NCBI RefSeq assembly: GCF_036014015.1
Contig: NZ_CP107905.1
Span: forward strand, 6,696,001-6,760,000
Length of the DNA: 64,000 nucleotides
Source of the DNA: Streptomyces sp. NBC_00457
Lineage (GTDB): Bacteria > Actinomycetota > Actinomycetes > Streptomycetales > Streptomycetaceae
Direction of reading: 5' to 3'
This document shows positions 16,967-25,941 of this stretch, one piece after another. A model generated the notes under the pieces. It searched no databases. It saw nothing but the letters and a program-made list of their open reading frames with translations, and was not told where the DNA came from. The position numbers and the translations under genes were made by a program. Position 1 is the first letter of the stretch, and each line of letters opens with the position of its first letter.

Positions 16967-18382
16967 GTGAGCGAGAGAGCAGCTGTGCGCAGGCGGCGCA
17001 AGAAGACGAGCCGCCGCAGGGGAGTGCTGATCGGCGGCCTGGTCGTGGCGCTCGGCGCGGGCGCGGTCACCGGCGGTGTGCTGATGACGGCGTCGGCGTC
17101 GGGCCCCGGCGCCGGCACGTATCACCTGGTGAACGCCGCCGACAGCACCTGCGTGACCGCACCGTCGGCCGCGGCCGGAACCCGGCTGGCGACGGCCGCG
17201 TGCGCGAACACCGGCTCCGCCCTGACCGCCCAGACCTGGCAACTGGCCGACAGCGACGGCGGATTCGCCGTCAAGTCCGCGGACGGCACGATGTGCGCCG
17301 GGGCGAAGGGCGCGTCGACGTCGGCGGGGAAGGCCGTACAACTGCAGGCGTGCGACGGCAGTTCCGCACAGGTGTGGAAGCCGACGGCGGTCGGGAACGC
17401 GTACCACCTGGTCAACGCGAAGAGCGCCAAGTGCCTCAATGTGAAGGCCGGGCTGCTCCAGCAGAACTCGTGTGACAAGGCGAGCACGAAGAGCTGGACG
17501 CTGGTGGGGAAGGGGGACGCGACGCCGACGAAGTCCGCGACGCCTTCCGCCTCCGCCACCAAGTCGCCCTCCCCGTCGCCGTCCGTCTCGGCTTCGGCCT
17601 CCGCGACCAAGTCGCCCTCGGCCACACCCTCCACGTCCGCCCCCGCGACCAAGACCCCCACCGCCGCCCCGCCAGCCACCGGCGGCACCACCACCCTGGG
17701 CGCCTGGCCGACCCCCACCGGCAAGAAGGCGGTATCGGCGACGATCGCGGTCTCCGGTACGTACGACGGTGGCCTCGCCCGCTTCTACGGCTCCGGCGGC
17801 CTCGGCGGCGACAGCCAGTCCGAGGGCCAGGACCCGCTCTTCGAACTCGCCGACGGGGCGGTCCTGAAGAACGTCGTCCTCGGCTCCCCGGCCGCCGACG
17901 GCGTTCACTGCCTGGGCAGTTGCACGCTGCAGAACGTGTGGTGGGAGGACGTCGGCGAGGACGCGGCCAGCTTCAAGGGCAAGTCGGCGTCGGCGAAGTA
18001 CGTCGTCGACGGCGGCGGCGCGCGCAAGGCGGACGACAAGGTCCTCCAGTTCAACGGCGCCGGCACCCTCACCATCAAGAACTTCCAGGTCGAGGCCTTC
18101 GGCAAGCTGGTCCGCTCCTGCGGCAACTGCTCCACCCAGTACCAGCGCCACATCGTCCTCAGCAACGTCAAGGCGACCGCACCCGGCAACGTCCTCGTCG
18201 GCGTCAACGCCAACTTCGGCGACACCGCGACCCTTTCGGGCGTGACGGTCGTCGGCGACAAGGACATCACCCTCTGCGAGCGCTTCAAGGGCAACGACTC
18301 CGGTGACGAGCCGACGTCGTTGGGCTCGGGCGCGGACGGCACGCACTGCAAGTACAGCGAGTCGGCCGTCGCGTACAAGTGA
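16967..18382 (+). CDS. Secreted pectate lyase (PL3) with N-terminal ricin-type lectin domain
   Basis: The 471-residue enzyme has a twin-arginine-rich, lysine-rich n-region and hydrophobic signal (residues 19-42). A ricin-B/CBM13-like domain follows (YHLVNAADSTCV, TWQLADS, YHLVNAKSAKCLNV, about 50-180), then a Ser/Thr/Ala/Pro linker of about 60 residues. The C-terminal PL3 domain has DGVHCLGSCTLQNVWWEDVGEDA and GKLVRSCGNC. It should cleave polygalacturonate by beta-elimination outside the cell. The start is uncertain: an ATG at 16886 has AGGAG nine bases upstream but would give a very long n-region. Confidence 0.88.
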   Translation: MSERAAVRRRRKKTSRRRGVLIGGLVVALGAGAVTGGVLMTASASGPGAGTYHLVNAADSTCVTAPSAAAGTRLATAACANTGSALTAQTWQLADSDGGFAVKSADGTMCAGAKGASTSAGKAVQLQACDGSSAQVWKPTAVGNAYHLVNAKSAKCLNVKAGLLQQNSCDKASTKSWTLVGKGDATPTKSATPSASATKSPSPSPSVSASASATKSPSATPSTSAPATKTPTAAPPATGGTTTLGAWPTPTGKKAVSATIAVSGTYDGGLARFYGSGGLGGDSQSEGQDPLFELADGAVLKNVVLGSPAADGVHCLGSCTLQNVWWEDVGEDAASFKGKSASAKYVVDGGGARKADDKVLQFNGAGTLTIKNFQVEAFGKLVRSCGNCSTQYQRHIVLSNVKATAPGNVLVGVNANFGDTATLSGVTVVGDKDITLCERFKGNDSGDEPTSLGSGADGTHCKYSESAVAYK

Positions 18383-18497
18383 TCCAGTGACGCGCCGACG
18401 TGCGTGATGACTCGCCCAGGCCTGAAACCTCCCATAACGTGGTATCTGCGCCGTCCGCGCCCGATCCGTACCTCCAGATCCATACAGAGGGGGCGAG

Positions 18498-20192
18498 ATG
18501 CTCAAGGTCAGCATTGTGGTGCCCGTCCACAACGCGGGCAGCTACATCGAGCGCTGCGCCCTCTCCCTCCTGGGCCAGAGCATCGGACCGGACGCGTACG
18601 AGATCATCTACGTCGACGACGGCTCGACCGACGACTCGGCAAGCCGCCTCGAACGGCTGGCCGCGGCCTGGCCCCACGTCCGCGTGGTCCACCAGGAGAA
18701 CTCCGGCTGGCCCGGCAGACCCCGCAACGTCGGTGTCCGTCTCGCGAGAGGGGAGTACGTCCAGTTCGTCGACCAGGACGACGAGCTGACCCCCGAGGCG
18801 CTCGAACGCCTCCACCGGCTCGCGGCCCGCAACGGTTCCGACATCGTCCTCGGCAAGGTCATCGGCACCATGCAGGGCCCGAGCAGCGTCTTCAAACGCA
18901 CCGTCGAGCGGTGCACCGCCGCCGACGCCCCGCTCTTCGAGAGCCTGACCCCGCACAAGATGTTCCGTCGCCGCTTCCTGCTCGACCACGGCATCGAGTT
19001 CCCCGAGGGCCGGGTGCGCCTGGAGGACCAGGTCTTCATGGCCCGGGCCTACGTCCGCGCCCAGACCGTCTCCATCCTCGGCGACCACCCGTGCTACGTC
19101 TGGAACCGCCGCGACGACGGAGCCAACACCAGCGCCTGCGCCACCACCCCCGAGACCTACTACGGCCACCTCCGCTCCGTGGTCGAGGCCATCAGGGAGG
19201 GCACGGAACCGGGCCCGCTCCAGGACCACCTGCTCCGCCGCTCCTACCGGGTGGAACTCCTGCGCCCGGTGAGCGAACCCCGCGCCCTGCAACGCACCGG
19301 AAAGGCCCTCGAGCGGTACTTCACCGTCGTACGCCGTATGGCTCTCGACTGCTACCCGCCGGGCGTCCGGCAGGGACTCCCGGCGATCACCCGCCTGAGG
19401 GCGACCCTGCTGGAGGAGGGCCTGCTGGACTCCCTGGTCGAACTGGCCCGCCGGGTCCAGGAGATCAGACCCCGGATCACCGTCGACGCCGTCCGCCGTG
19501 ACGGGGACCGCCTCCTCGTCACGACGACGATCGGCATGTTCCGCCCCGACGGCGAACCCCTCACCCTCGTGGAGCGCTACGGCCGCCTGCTCCTCGACCC
19601 CGACCTCCTGTACGGCATCAAGGGCGCCGAGGACTGGGAGGTGCCGGACCCCCTCGCCTACGCCTACGGGGAACTGCGCCTGCACGACACGTCCCGCGAC
19701 ATCTCGTGGTACCCGGACGCCGACCTGGCCCCCCGCACCGAACCGCTGGGCGGCGGCCGGCACCGGGTGGTCGTCTCGGGCACGACCGCCCTGGAGCCCT
19801 TGACGCTGACCGGCGGCCGGCCCCTGCCTCCCGGCACCCACAACGTCTGGGCCTACGCCCAACTCCTCGGCGTGGGCCGCCACATGCGCGTGACGGCCCC
19901 GCCCCCTGAGGCGGGAGCCGACCCGCGTCTCCCCACGATGACCGTGGGCACCCCACCCCGCCTGGTCATCCCCAACTGGACGCCCCGGGACTCCCAACTC
20001 CGCCTGTCCGTCGGCCGGCCGGGCAAGAGCACCGTCGCCCACCGCGCCCTCCTGCGGACCACCACGTCCCCCGCCCTCCGCCGCAGGGCGCGCACGCTCC
20101 TCCACCGCCTCCCGCCGCCCGTGGGCCACCACGTCACGACACTCGTCCGCAAAGCCGATCCCTGGACGCGACCACCCGGTGACGGACGGTGA
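18498..20192 (+). CDS. Family 2 glycosyltransferase with large C-terminal extension
   Basis: The 564-residue protein starts with a GT-A domain (1-220): VSIVVPVHNAGSYIERC, the nucleotide-sugar motif YVDDGSTDDS, GRPRNVG and the metal-binding DQDD near residue 93. Residues 350-520 form a beta-rich region of unknown role. No membrane helices are seen, so it probably glycosylates at the cytoplasmic face, for example building a wall teichoic acid or exopolysaccharide. GAGGGGG four bases ahead of ATG supports the start. It stands alone, not in a sugar-polymer cluster. Confidence 0.88.
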   Translation: MLKVSIVVPVHNAGSYIERCALSLLGQSIGPDAYEIIYVDDGSTDDSASRLERLAAAWPHVRVVHQENSGWPGRPRNVGVRLARGEYVQFVDQDDELTPEALERLHRLAARNGSDIVLGKVIGTMQGPSSVFKRTVERCTAADAPLFESLTPHKMFRRRFLLDHGIEFPEGRVRLEDQVFMARAYVRAQTVSILGDHPCYVWNRRDDGANTSACATTPETYYGHLRSVVEAIREGTEPGPLQDHLLRRSYRVELLRPVSEPRALQRTGKALERYFTVVRRMALDCYPPGVRQGLPAITRLRATLLEEGLLDSLVELARRVQEIRPRITVDAVRRDGDRLLVTTTIGMFRPDGEPLTLVERYGRLLLDPDLLYGIKGAEDWEVPDPLAYAYGELRLHDTSRDISWYPDADLAPRTEPLGGGRHRVVVSGTTALEPLTLTGGRPLPPGTHNVWAYAQLLGVGRHMRVTAPPPEAGADPRLPTMTVGTPPRLVIPNWTPRDSQLRLSVGRPGKSTVAHRALLRTTTSPALRRRARTLLHRLPPPVGHHVTTLVRKADPWTRPPGDGR

Positions 20193-20220
20193 CGGACGGT
20201 GACGCCGCCCGACGAGACGT

Positions 20221-20685
20221 TCAATGCCTCTCGCCGGTCGTCCCGGCGCCGCGATGGGCCCACCAACGGCGCACGACGCCGCCGGTGAGAACCAGCACCA
20301 TCCCGACGGCCAGCACTCCGGCGACCAACAAGTCGCCTTCACCGCGCCGCTGTTTGTCGAGGACTCCCGCGTAGACGAAGAGAGCCATGTGGGCGTCGAA
20401 GACCACGACGTAGACCCATTCGCGGGCTCTGGGCCGGCCGGTCCCATGGATCTTCGGCGGCGGAAGACCCCGCCGCTCCCGGATGTCGGCGACCACCATC
20501 ACCGTGAACACGCTCAGGAAGATCACGGCGACCCAGACAGCCACCAAGCGCACCACAAGATCACCGTAGGTCACCGCCACAACCGCCGAACCCACCCCGG
20601 CCGCGCCCGCCCCCAACCGCATCCCGATCTCGCTGAGCAACAACATCGCTACCCACCCCGTCCCCAGTGACCTGCCGAAGCCCAT
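20221..20685 (-). CDS. Integral membrane protein, unknown function
   Basis: The 154-residue protein has about four helices (GWVAMLLLSEIG..., VRLVAVWVAVIFLSVFTVMVV, WVYVVVFDAHMALFVYAGVL, LLVAGVLAVGMVLVLTGGVV). A charged loop between helices 2 and 3 (IRERRGLPPPKIHGTGRPR) is likely cytoplasmic. The ATG at 20685 was chosen as the first codon before homogeneous hydrophobic sequence; no strong ribosome site is visible. It converges on the glycosyltransferase gene. Confidence 0.68.
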   Translation of the reverse strand: MGFGRSLGTGWVAMLLLSEIGMRLGAGAAGVGSAVVAVTYGDLVVRLVAVWVAVIFLSVFTVMVVADIRERRGLPPPKIHGTGRPRAREWVYVVVFDAHMALFVYAGVLDKQRRGEGDLLVAGVLAVGMVLVLTGGVVRRWWAHRGAGTTGERH

Positions 20686-20777
20686 GCCATGAATACCGGC
20701 TGGGTCCGGGGACCCGTCCCGAAGGCATTGATGTGGTGCTCGGTGGGCATGGAAAGCGAGTTGCCGGTCAACCGGGG

Positions 20778-20803
20778 TGTTGTCCAGGTCTGTTGTCCAG
20801 GTC
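20778..20803. repeat. Two tandem copies of a 13-bp unit
   Basis: TGTTGTCCAGGTC occurs twice without a gap between the divergent starts of two small membrane protein genes. It may be a slippage product or part of a regulatory region; nothing else supports a function. Confidence 0.6.
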
Positions 20804-20855
20804 GAAGAGAGCGAACCGCCGCTCAGCACGCGACCCCACCGAGGAGTCCACCACC

Positions 20856-21173
20856 GTGACAGCTTCCGGCCGATCCCTTCCCCGCATCCTGCGTCTCGCG
20901 CTCAGCGACATCGTCGCCCGCGTCTACCTTGCCATCTGTGCCGTCCTGCTCGTGGGGGCGCTCGCGGTGACCGTCGCCGACAGCTCGGACGAATCCATGG
21001 CGGGTGTCATACCGCTGCTCGCCACCGCCCCGGCCAGCCTGGTGCTGCTCGCGCTGCCGGACAACGGCGCGATGCTCGTCCTCGCCGTCGTGATCGGGGC
21101 GCTCGTCAACGCCACGATCATCGGCTGCTGCGCCCGCGCCCTACGGGGCGGCGGCAGCACGGACCCGGCGTAA
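20856..21173 (+). CDS. Small integral membrane protein (SCF-type, about 105 aa)
   Basis: The 105-residue protein has three hydrophobic helices (YLAICAVLLVGALAVTV, AGVIPLLATAPASLVLLAL, MLVLAVVIGALVNATIIGC) and a short polar tail. The layout, with a loop SSDESM after helix 1, is shared by many small Streptomyces membrane proteins of unknown role. GTG at 20856 has GAGGAG nine bases upstream, a convincing start. It converges on the broken LRR gene. Confidence 0.75.
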   Translation: MTASGRSLPRILRLALSDIVARVYLAICAVLLVGALAVTVADSSDESMAGVIPLLATAPASLVLLALPDNGAMLVLAVVIGALVNATIIGCCARALRGGGSTDPA

Positions 21174-21175
21174 GC

Positions 21176-21226
21176 GTCCTGAAGAACCTCACCCGTGCGA
21201 GTCCTGAAAAAACCTCACCCGTGCGA
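21176..21226. repeat. Imperfect tandem duplication (25 and 26 bp) at the end of the LRR gene
   Basis: Two adjacent units share GTCCTGAA and AACCTCACCCGTGCGA, differing only by GA versus AAA in the middle. The LRR gene's stop codon falls inside the second unit, so the duplication copies the last codons and the sequence just beyond them. Confidence 0.75.
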
Positions 21227-22822
21227 TACGGCCACCCCGCGCCCGGCGAGTTCGTCCACGACGGCGTCGTACACCCCTCTCCTCCTGTGCAGTCCTCCCG
21301 GCATCGTGAGCCGCTCCAGGGCCGGCAGTTCGAGCAGTGTCTCGAAGTTCTCCTGGGCGGAGACGGTGTTGAAGCCGAGGTGGGTGAGGGCGGGGAGGGT
21401 GGTCAGGGCGCTCAAGTCCTGAAGGGTGTTAAGGGAGTTGAGGTGGAGCGTGCGGATGCCGTCATGGCCGGTGAGGGGGGACAGGTCCTTCCAGTCCAGG
21501 AAGGCGAGGGAGAGCGTGCCGGGCGTGCCGACGGGGAGTTCCTCGACATCGACGCATCGGTGGACCGTCAGCTCGCGCAGGTCGGGGCACTGCTCCAGGG
21601 CGCGGAGGGACCTCAGTCCGTCCACTCCGTAGAGTGCCACCTCGACCAGCGGGGTCCCGGCCACGGGGTCGATGCTCTCCAGCGTGCCGCTGATCACCAC
21701 GAGTTTCCTCAGCGAGGGGAGATTGCCGAGGCCCCCGAGGTCGATCATGGACCGGCAGCTGAACTCCACCTCCCGTAGGGCGGGCAGGCCGGTGAGGCTG
21801 CCCGGTGTCCGCAGGTTGTCGCACACCCCGACCGGCAACTTGGTCAACTGGCCATGCTCTCCCAGTGTTTCGAGGTCGGTCAGTCCCGGGCAGTGCCATA
21901 TGTCCAGCCGCCGCAGTCCCGGGACGGCGTCGAACAGTGAGAGATCCCGGAGCTGCTCAAGTCCGTGCAGTTTCAGGTGGCTGAGCGACGGAAGGGAGCT
22001 CAGCTCGGCGTAGTCCTCCAGCGCGGGGCAGAGGGAGACACGGAACGTCGTCAGGGTGCGCAGCGTTCCGATGCCGCGCACCGACGTCAGCCCCTCGCAC
22101 TCCTTGATCGCCAGCTCGGTCAGTCCGGCCAGCGGCGACAGTCCGACCAGGTCCCGCAGTTCGGGGCACTTCGCGAGGGTGAGCCGGGTCAGCCGGGGGT
22201 GGGCCCCGAGGCCGTCCAGGGTGCTGAGGCGGGAGCAGTTGTCGAGGACCAGTTCGGTCAGCGCCGTCAGGGCGTCGATGCCTGCCAGGCCGCGCAGTTG
22301 GGCGCAGTCCCGCAGATCCAGGTGGGTGAGGGCGGGGAGATCCCGTACGCCCGCCAGGTCGCGGATGCCCGTATGGCCCAGGTCGAGATGGGTGAGCCGC
22401 TGCAGCCCGGACAGCTGCCGTGCGTCCTTGAAGGCGCGGCACGCGCGCAGCGACAGGCTCTCCAGTACGGGGAACGCCGGGCCGAAGCCGTCGGCATCGG
22501 CGGACAGCCGGGACACCTTGGTCACGCTCAGGTCCAGCTCACGCAGCCGCCCGAGCGTCAGCAGCGGCGCGAAGTCCGTCACACCCCGGCACCGGTGCAG
22601 ATTGAGCCGGACCAGCTCGGTGAGCCGGCCGAGCGGCGTCAGATCCTCGATGCCCGAGCAGCCGTTCAGATCGAGCTCGGTCAGCCCGCTCAGCGCGCCG
22701 ACCTCGGTGAGGTCCGTGATCTCCTTGCAGCGGAAGAGGTGGAGCGTACGCAGCATGGTCAGATGCCGCAGCCCCATCAGCGAACCGCGCCGCTGCAACC
22801 GCAGTTCGGTCCGTCCTTCGCG
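21215..22822 (-). pseudogene. Leucine-rich-repeat protein, C-terminal fragment (split by IS256-type element)
   Basis: This is the larger piece of an LRR gene. The approximately 23-residue repeats read like LTPLGRLTELVRLNLHRCRG and LAGVRDLPALTHLDLRDCAQ, with about 20 units to the end. The repeats follow the cysteine/asparagine-ladder pattern L..L..L.L..C. The 5' part is at 24250-24509, on the far side of the insertion. Joining the pieces, counting the 8-bp target duplication once, gives one uninterrupted 619-residue frame. A shorter protein could still be translated from a codon inside the element, but it would lack the native N-terminus. Confidence 0.88.
22815..22822. repeat. Target-site duplication CCTTCGCG, left copy
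   Basis: CCTTCGCG directly abuts the left terminal repeat of the IS256-family element, and the same eight bases abut the right end at 24250-24257. Eight base pairs is a usual target duplication for this family. Confidence 0.92.
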
Positions 22823-24249
22823 GATCGTGCCCCTTGTCGTGGTGTAGCCGATCAAGGTGTGGGAGTGCGCGGGCGTCTGCCCGGGGCGCACACCTGATGG
22901 GGGTGGCCACTCCCTGACCAAAGGCGGGCCATCGTGCAACTCTCCCTGCTAAAACGCCAGTTCAAGCGGTAGGAGTGCACGATGGCCCTGTCTCAGTCTG
23001 ACCTGATACGGCTGCTGGAGTCACTACGCTCGTCGGACGGAATCGAACTCGTCCGCAGCGTGGCCGAGCGGATGCTGCAAGAGCTGATCGAGGCCGAAGC
23101 CACCGCGCACATCGGCGCGGAGTGGAACGAGCACACCGCCTCGCGGACGGCCCTGCGCAACGGGCACCGCGACAAGGTGCTGACCACGCTGGCCGGCGAC
23201 CTGGACCTGGAGATCCCCAAGGTCCGCACCGGCAGCTTCTTCCCGAGCCTGCTGGAACGGCGGCGCCGCATCGACCAGGCCCTCTACGCCGTCATCATGG
23301 AGGCATACGTGCACGGGGTCTCCACCCGCAGCGTGGACGACCTGGTCAAAGCGCTGGGCGGCGACACCGGCATCTCCAAGTCCGAGGTCTCGCGGATCTG
23401 CGCGGCCCTGGACGAGCCTCTGACCGTCTTCCGCACCCGGCCCCTGGACCACACCCGCTTCCCCTACGTCTACCTGGACGCGACCTACTGCAAGGTGCGG
23501 GTCGACCACCGGATCGTCTCCCAGGCCGTCGTGATCGCCACCGGTATCACCGAGGACGGCGGACGCGAGGTCCTCGGGCTGATGGTCGGCGACAGTGAGA
23601 CCGAGGTGTTCTGGAAGGAGTTCCTGCGCTCCCTGCGTGAACGCGGGCTCAGTGGCGTCCGCCTCGTCATCACCGACAACCACTCCGGCCTGGTCGCCGC
23701 AGTCCGCAAGGTGATGCTCGGAGCCGCCTGGCAGAGGTGCAGGGTTCATTTCCTGCGCAATGTCTTCGGCGTGATCGACAAGGAGTCCGGCGAGATGGTC
23801 GCCGCGACGATCCGCACGATCTTCACCCAGCCCACCGCGGACCTCGTGCGCACCCAGCTCGACACCGTCGCCGACATGCTCGGGAGCCAGTTTCCCAAGG
23901 TCAGGACCATGCTCCTGGACGCGAAGGAGGACCTGACCGCGTTCGCTGACTTCCCGCCCCGGCACTGGAAGAAGATCCAGTCCACCAACCCGCTGGAACG
24001 GATCAACCGGGAGATCAAGCGTCGAACCGACGTCGTCCAGGTCTTCCCCAACCCGCCCGCCCTGGAACGGCTGACGACCGCCGTGCTCTGCGAGATGCAC
24101 GACGAATGGATCGCCTTTCCCCGCCGCTATCTCCCCGAAGGCAGCATGGACAAGCTCTACCCAGAGCTCCCCGAAAGCGCCCCCGCACTCCCCAACACCA
24201 CGAACAAGCCCACCAGTTGATCGGCTACACCACGACAAGGGGCACGATC
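22823..24249 (+). mobile_element. Complete IS256-family insertion sequence (1427 bp)
   Basis: The element is bounded by 33-bp perfect inverted repeats (22823-22855 and 24217-24249; outer ends begin GATCGTGCCCCTTGTC). It is flanked by 8-bp direct repeats CCTTCGCG and contains a single transposase gene. All parts are intact and the duplication has no mismatch, so the insertion is recent. It lies inside an LRR protein gene. The right terminal repeat overlaps the last codon of the transposase gene. Confidence 0.95.
22982..24220 (+). CDS. IS256-family (Mutator-like) transposase
   Basis: The 412-residue DDE transposase catalyses cut-and-copy movement of the surrounding element. Catalytic residues are in YLDATYCKVRVD (D166), LVITDNHSG (D232) and TNPLERINREIKRRT (E339). 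The RCRVHFLRN motif between the second Asp and the Glu is typical of the family. AGGAG six bases ahead of ATG drives translation. The frame is full length with no lesion, so the element is probably active. Confidence 0.96.
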   Translation: MALSQSDLIRLLESLRSSDGIELVRSVAERMLQELIEAEATAHIGAEWNEHTASRTALRNGHRDKVLTTLAGDLDLEIPKVRTGSFFPSLLERRRRIDQALYAVIMEAYVHGVSTRSVDDLVKALGGDTGISKSEVSRICAALDEPLTVFRTRPLDHTRFPYVYLDATYCKVRVDHRIVSQAVVIATGITEDGGREVLGLMVGDSETEVFWKEFLRSLRERGLSGVRLVITDNHSGLVAAVRKVMLGAAWQRCRVHFLRNVFGVIDKESGEMVAATIRTIFTQPTADLVRTQLDTVADMLGSQFPKVRTMLLDAKEDLTAFADFPPRHWKKIQSTNPLERINREIKRRTDVVQVFPNPPALERLTTAVLCEMHDEWIAFPRRYLPEGSMDKLYPELPESAPALPNTTNKPTS

Positions 24250-24509
24250 CCTTCGCGGCGGAACGCGGGCGCGAGCAGCGCGGCACAGAACGCGTCCGGA
24301 TCGGCCGCCCCCTCCCACAGTCGCAGCAGCAACTCGGAGGACAGGTCCGCCGTAGGGGCATACCGGACGGCGAGTTCGAGCGCCTCCCCGTCGTCGGCGA
24401 CGAGGACGAGTTCCCGTACCGCCTTACGCGCCTGAACGGGCGTGGCCGTCTCCACGCCCGCGCGTAACTCGTCCAGCCGACCTGCGGTGTTGCCCTTGCC
24501 TGAAGTCAT
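24250..24509 (-). pseudogene. Leucine-rich-repeat protein, N-terminal fragment (split by IS256-type element)
   Basis: The 5' part of the LRR gene encodes about 86 native residues (start MTSGKGNTAGRLDELRAG). This N-terminal helical region (ELVLVADDGEALELAVRY, SSELLLRLWEGAADPDAFCAALLAPAFRREG) precedes the repeats. The frame runs into the insertion element and ends after a few foreign residues (IVPLVVV). Across the insertion site, AFRREG joins in frame to RTELRLQRRGSLMGL of the C-terminal fragment. This fragment contains the right copy of the target duplication (24250-24257). Confidence 0.88.
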
Positions 24510-24637
24510 GAAGGAACGCTAGCGGACGGGTCTGACAACGCCGCTGCGAGCTGGGCGACTTGATGCCGTACGACGCTCGCGCGGCGGAGGCGAAACTTTT
24601 CTGCACGATCATGTGCGGACGGGGAAGGTGCACCGGC

Positions 24638-25744
24638 ATGAGCTTCACGAATATGCCACCTTTCATACCGGGCCTTGAACTCTCCCGTCGCTTCTACACA
24701 GATGCCGTACGCCCCCTCCTTGAGGAAGCCGCCCCCGGAATCCCGCACTCCGCGGCCCGTATCGGAAGCGGATCCGAAGTACTCGGCTTCGACACTCCCC
24801 GCTCGGCGGACCACGAATGGGGCCCACGTCTGCAGGTCTTCCTCCGTAGAAGCGACGTCTCCCGGCACGGCGGCCGGATCAGACACGTGCTGGCCGAACA
24901 CCTTCCGAAGACCTTCGCGGGCTACCCCACCCACTTCGCCCCCACCGGCGACGGCGACACCCGTGTCATGCGGGTCACCGACGGGCCGGTGTACCACCGC
25001 ATCGAGGTCACCCATCGCGCCGCCTGGTTCACCGACGAACTCGGCTTCGACCCGTGGCAGGGCGTCACCCCCGCGGACTGGCTGGCCACCCCCACCCAGC
25101 TCCTCGCCGAGGTCACCGGCGGCGCCGTGTTCCACGACGGCCTCCATGAACTCGGCCCTTTACGCCACACCCTCCGCTGGTACCCGCACGACGTCTGGCT
25201 CCATGTCCTGGCCTGCCAATGGCAGCGCGTCTCCCAGGAAGAGGCCTTCGTCGGCCGCTGCGGCGAAGTAGGCGACGAACTCGGTTCCGCCGTCGTCGCC
25301 GCGCGCCTCGTCCGTGACCTGATGCGGCTGTGCCTCCTCATGGACCGCCGCTATCCGCCGTACGCCAAATGGCTCGGCAGCGCCTTCGCCCGCACCCACG
25401 CGGCCCCCCGCCTCACCCCCGTCCTGTCCGCCGCCCTCGCGGCCACGGACTGGCACACCCGCGAACGGCACCTCGGGCAGGCCTACGAGATCGTCGCCGG
25501 CATCCACAACCAGCTGGACCTCACCCACCGCCTGGACCCGACCACCCGCCCGTACCACTCCCGCCCCTTCCACGTCCTGCACGCCGAACGCTTCGCCCGC
25601 GCCCTGAGCTCCCGCATCACCGACCCCACCCTCCGGGACCTGCCGGCCGTCGGCTCGGCGGACCAGTACATGGACAGCACGGACGTCCTGACGCGACCGG
25701 AACTGACGCGGGCGGTGAGCGACGTGATGAGGAAGCCGCGGTGA
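24638..25744 (+). CDS. DUF4037 domain protein
   Basis: The 368-residue soluble protein begins FIPGLELSRRFYTDAVRPLLE, with the early GSGSEVLGFDTPRSADHEWGPR resembling a nucleotidyltransferase-like core (GS...D.D). The C-terminal half shows the family pattern YAKWLGSAFAR..., YEIVAGIHNQL and YHSRPFHVLHAERFARAL. DUF4037 proteins are thought to be nucleotidyltransferase-fold enzymes, but the substrate is unknown. ATG at 24638 was chosen for GGAAGG nine bases upstream. It is divergent from the broken LRR gene. Confidence 0.83.
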   Translation: MSFTNMPPFIPGLELSRRFYTDAVRPLLEEAAPGIPHSAARIGSGSEVLGFDTPRSADHEWGPRLQVFLRRSDVSRHGGRIRHVLAEHLPKTFAGYPTHFAPTGDGDTRVMRVTDGPVYHRIEVTHRAAWFTDELGFDPWQGVTPADWLATPTQLLAEVTGGAVFHDGLHELGPLRHTLRWYPHDVWLHVLACQWQRVSQEEAFVGRCGEVGDELGSAVVAARLVRDLMRLCLLMDRRYPPYAKWLGSAFARTHAAPRLTPVLSAALAATDWHTRERHLGQAYEIVAGIHNQLDLTHRLDPTTRPYHSRPFHVLHAERFARALSSRITDPTLRDLPAVGSADQYMDSTDVLTRPELTRAVSDVMRKPR

Positions 25745-25813
25745 AGGGTGAGGGGTGATGGGTGATCAGACGCGCACCTGGGGGCCGATGTAGCCGGTTC
25801 GGGCGTGTCCCGT

Positions 25814-25852
25814 GCCCCGGATGGCAGCTCCGCGCCCCGGATGGCAGCTCCG
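25814..25852. repeat. Two tandem copies of a 20-bp unit
   Basis: GCCCCGGATGGCAGCTCCGC is repeated at once, the second copy missing only the last base. It lies about 90 bp upstream of the small secreted peptide gene, in otherwise empty DNA, and may lie in or near its promoter. Confidence 0.8.
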
Positions 25853-25869
25853 AAGAGCGCCGTGGGAGA

Positions 25870-25889
25870 TATCGGATTAGCCTCCGATA
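25870..25889 (+). promoter_or_regulatory. Inverted repeat TATCGGA-N6-TCCGATA upstream of the secreted peptide gene
   Basis: A perfect 7-bp inverted repeat with a 6-bp spacer lies 52 bp before the ATG of the 84-residue peptide. It may be an operator or a hairpin in the leader. The surrounding 60 bases are notably less GC-rich than the average here, as expected of a promoter. Confidence 0.5.
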
Positions 25890-25941
25890 CGAGCGCAAAG
25901 TGGATCTTTTGTTGGTGCGCTCTACTCACGAAGGAGGAGAC

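Noticed and set aside
17520..17700. Repeated ACCAAGTCGCCCTCC-type units as a CRISPR or minisatellite
   Set aside because: They encode the Ser/Thr/Pro linker of the pectate lyase; periodicity follows codons, without spacers.
20178..20203. GTGACGGACG tandem repeat at the end of the glycosyltransferase gene as a regulatory iteron
   Set aside because: Only about two and a half copies, at a gene end, with no other origin or operator features.
21215..22939. Taking the LRR fragment as a complete gene starting inside the element
   Set aside because: The first residues derive from the insertion sequence, and the native N-terminus is found intact on the other side in the same frame.
23024..24361. Minus-strand open frame covering the IS256 transposase
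   Set aside because: Shadow of the transposase, which has a complete DDE triad and ribosome site.
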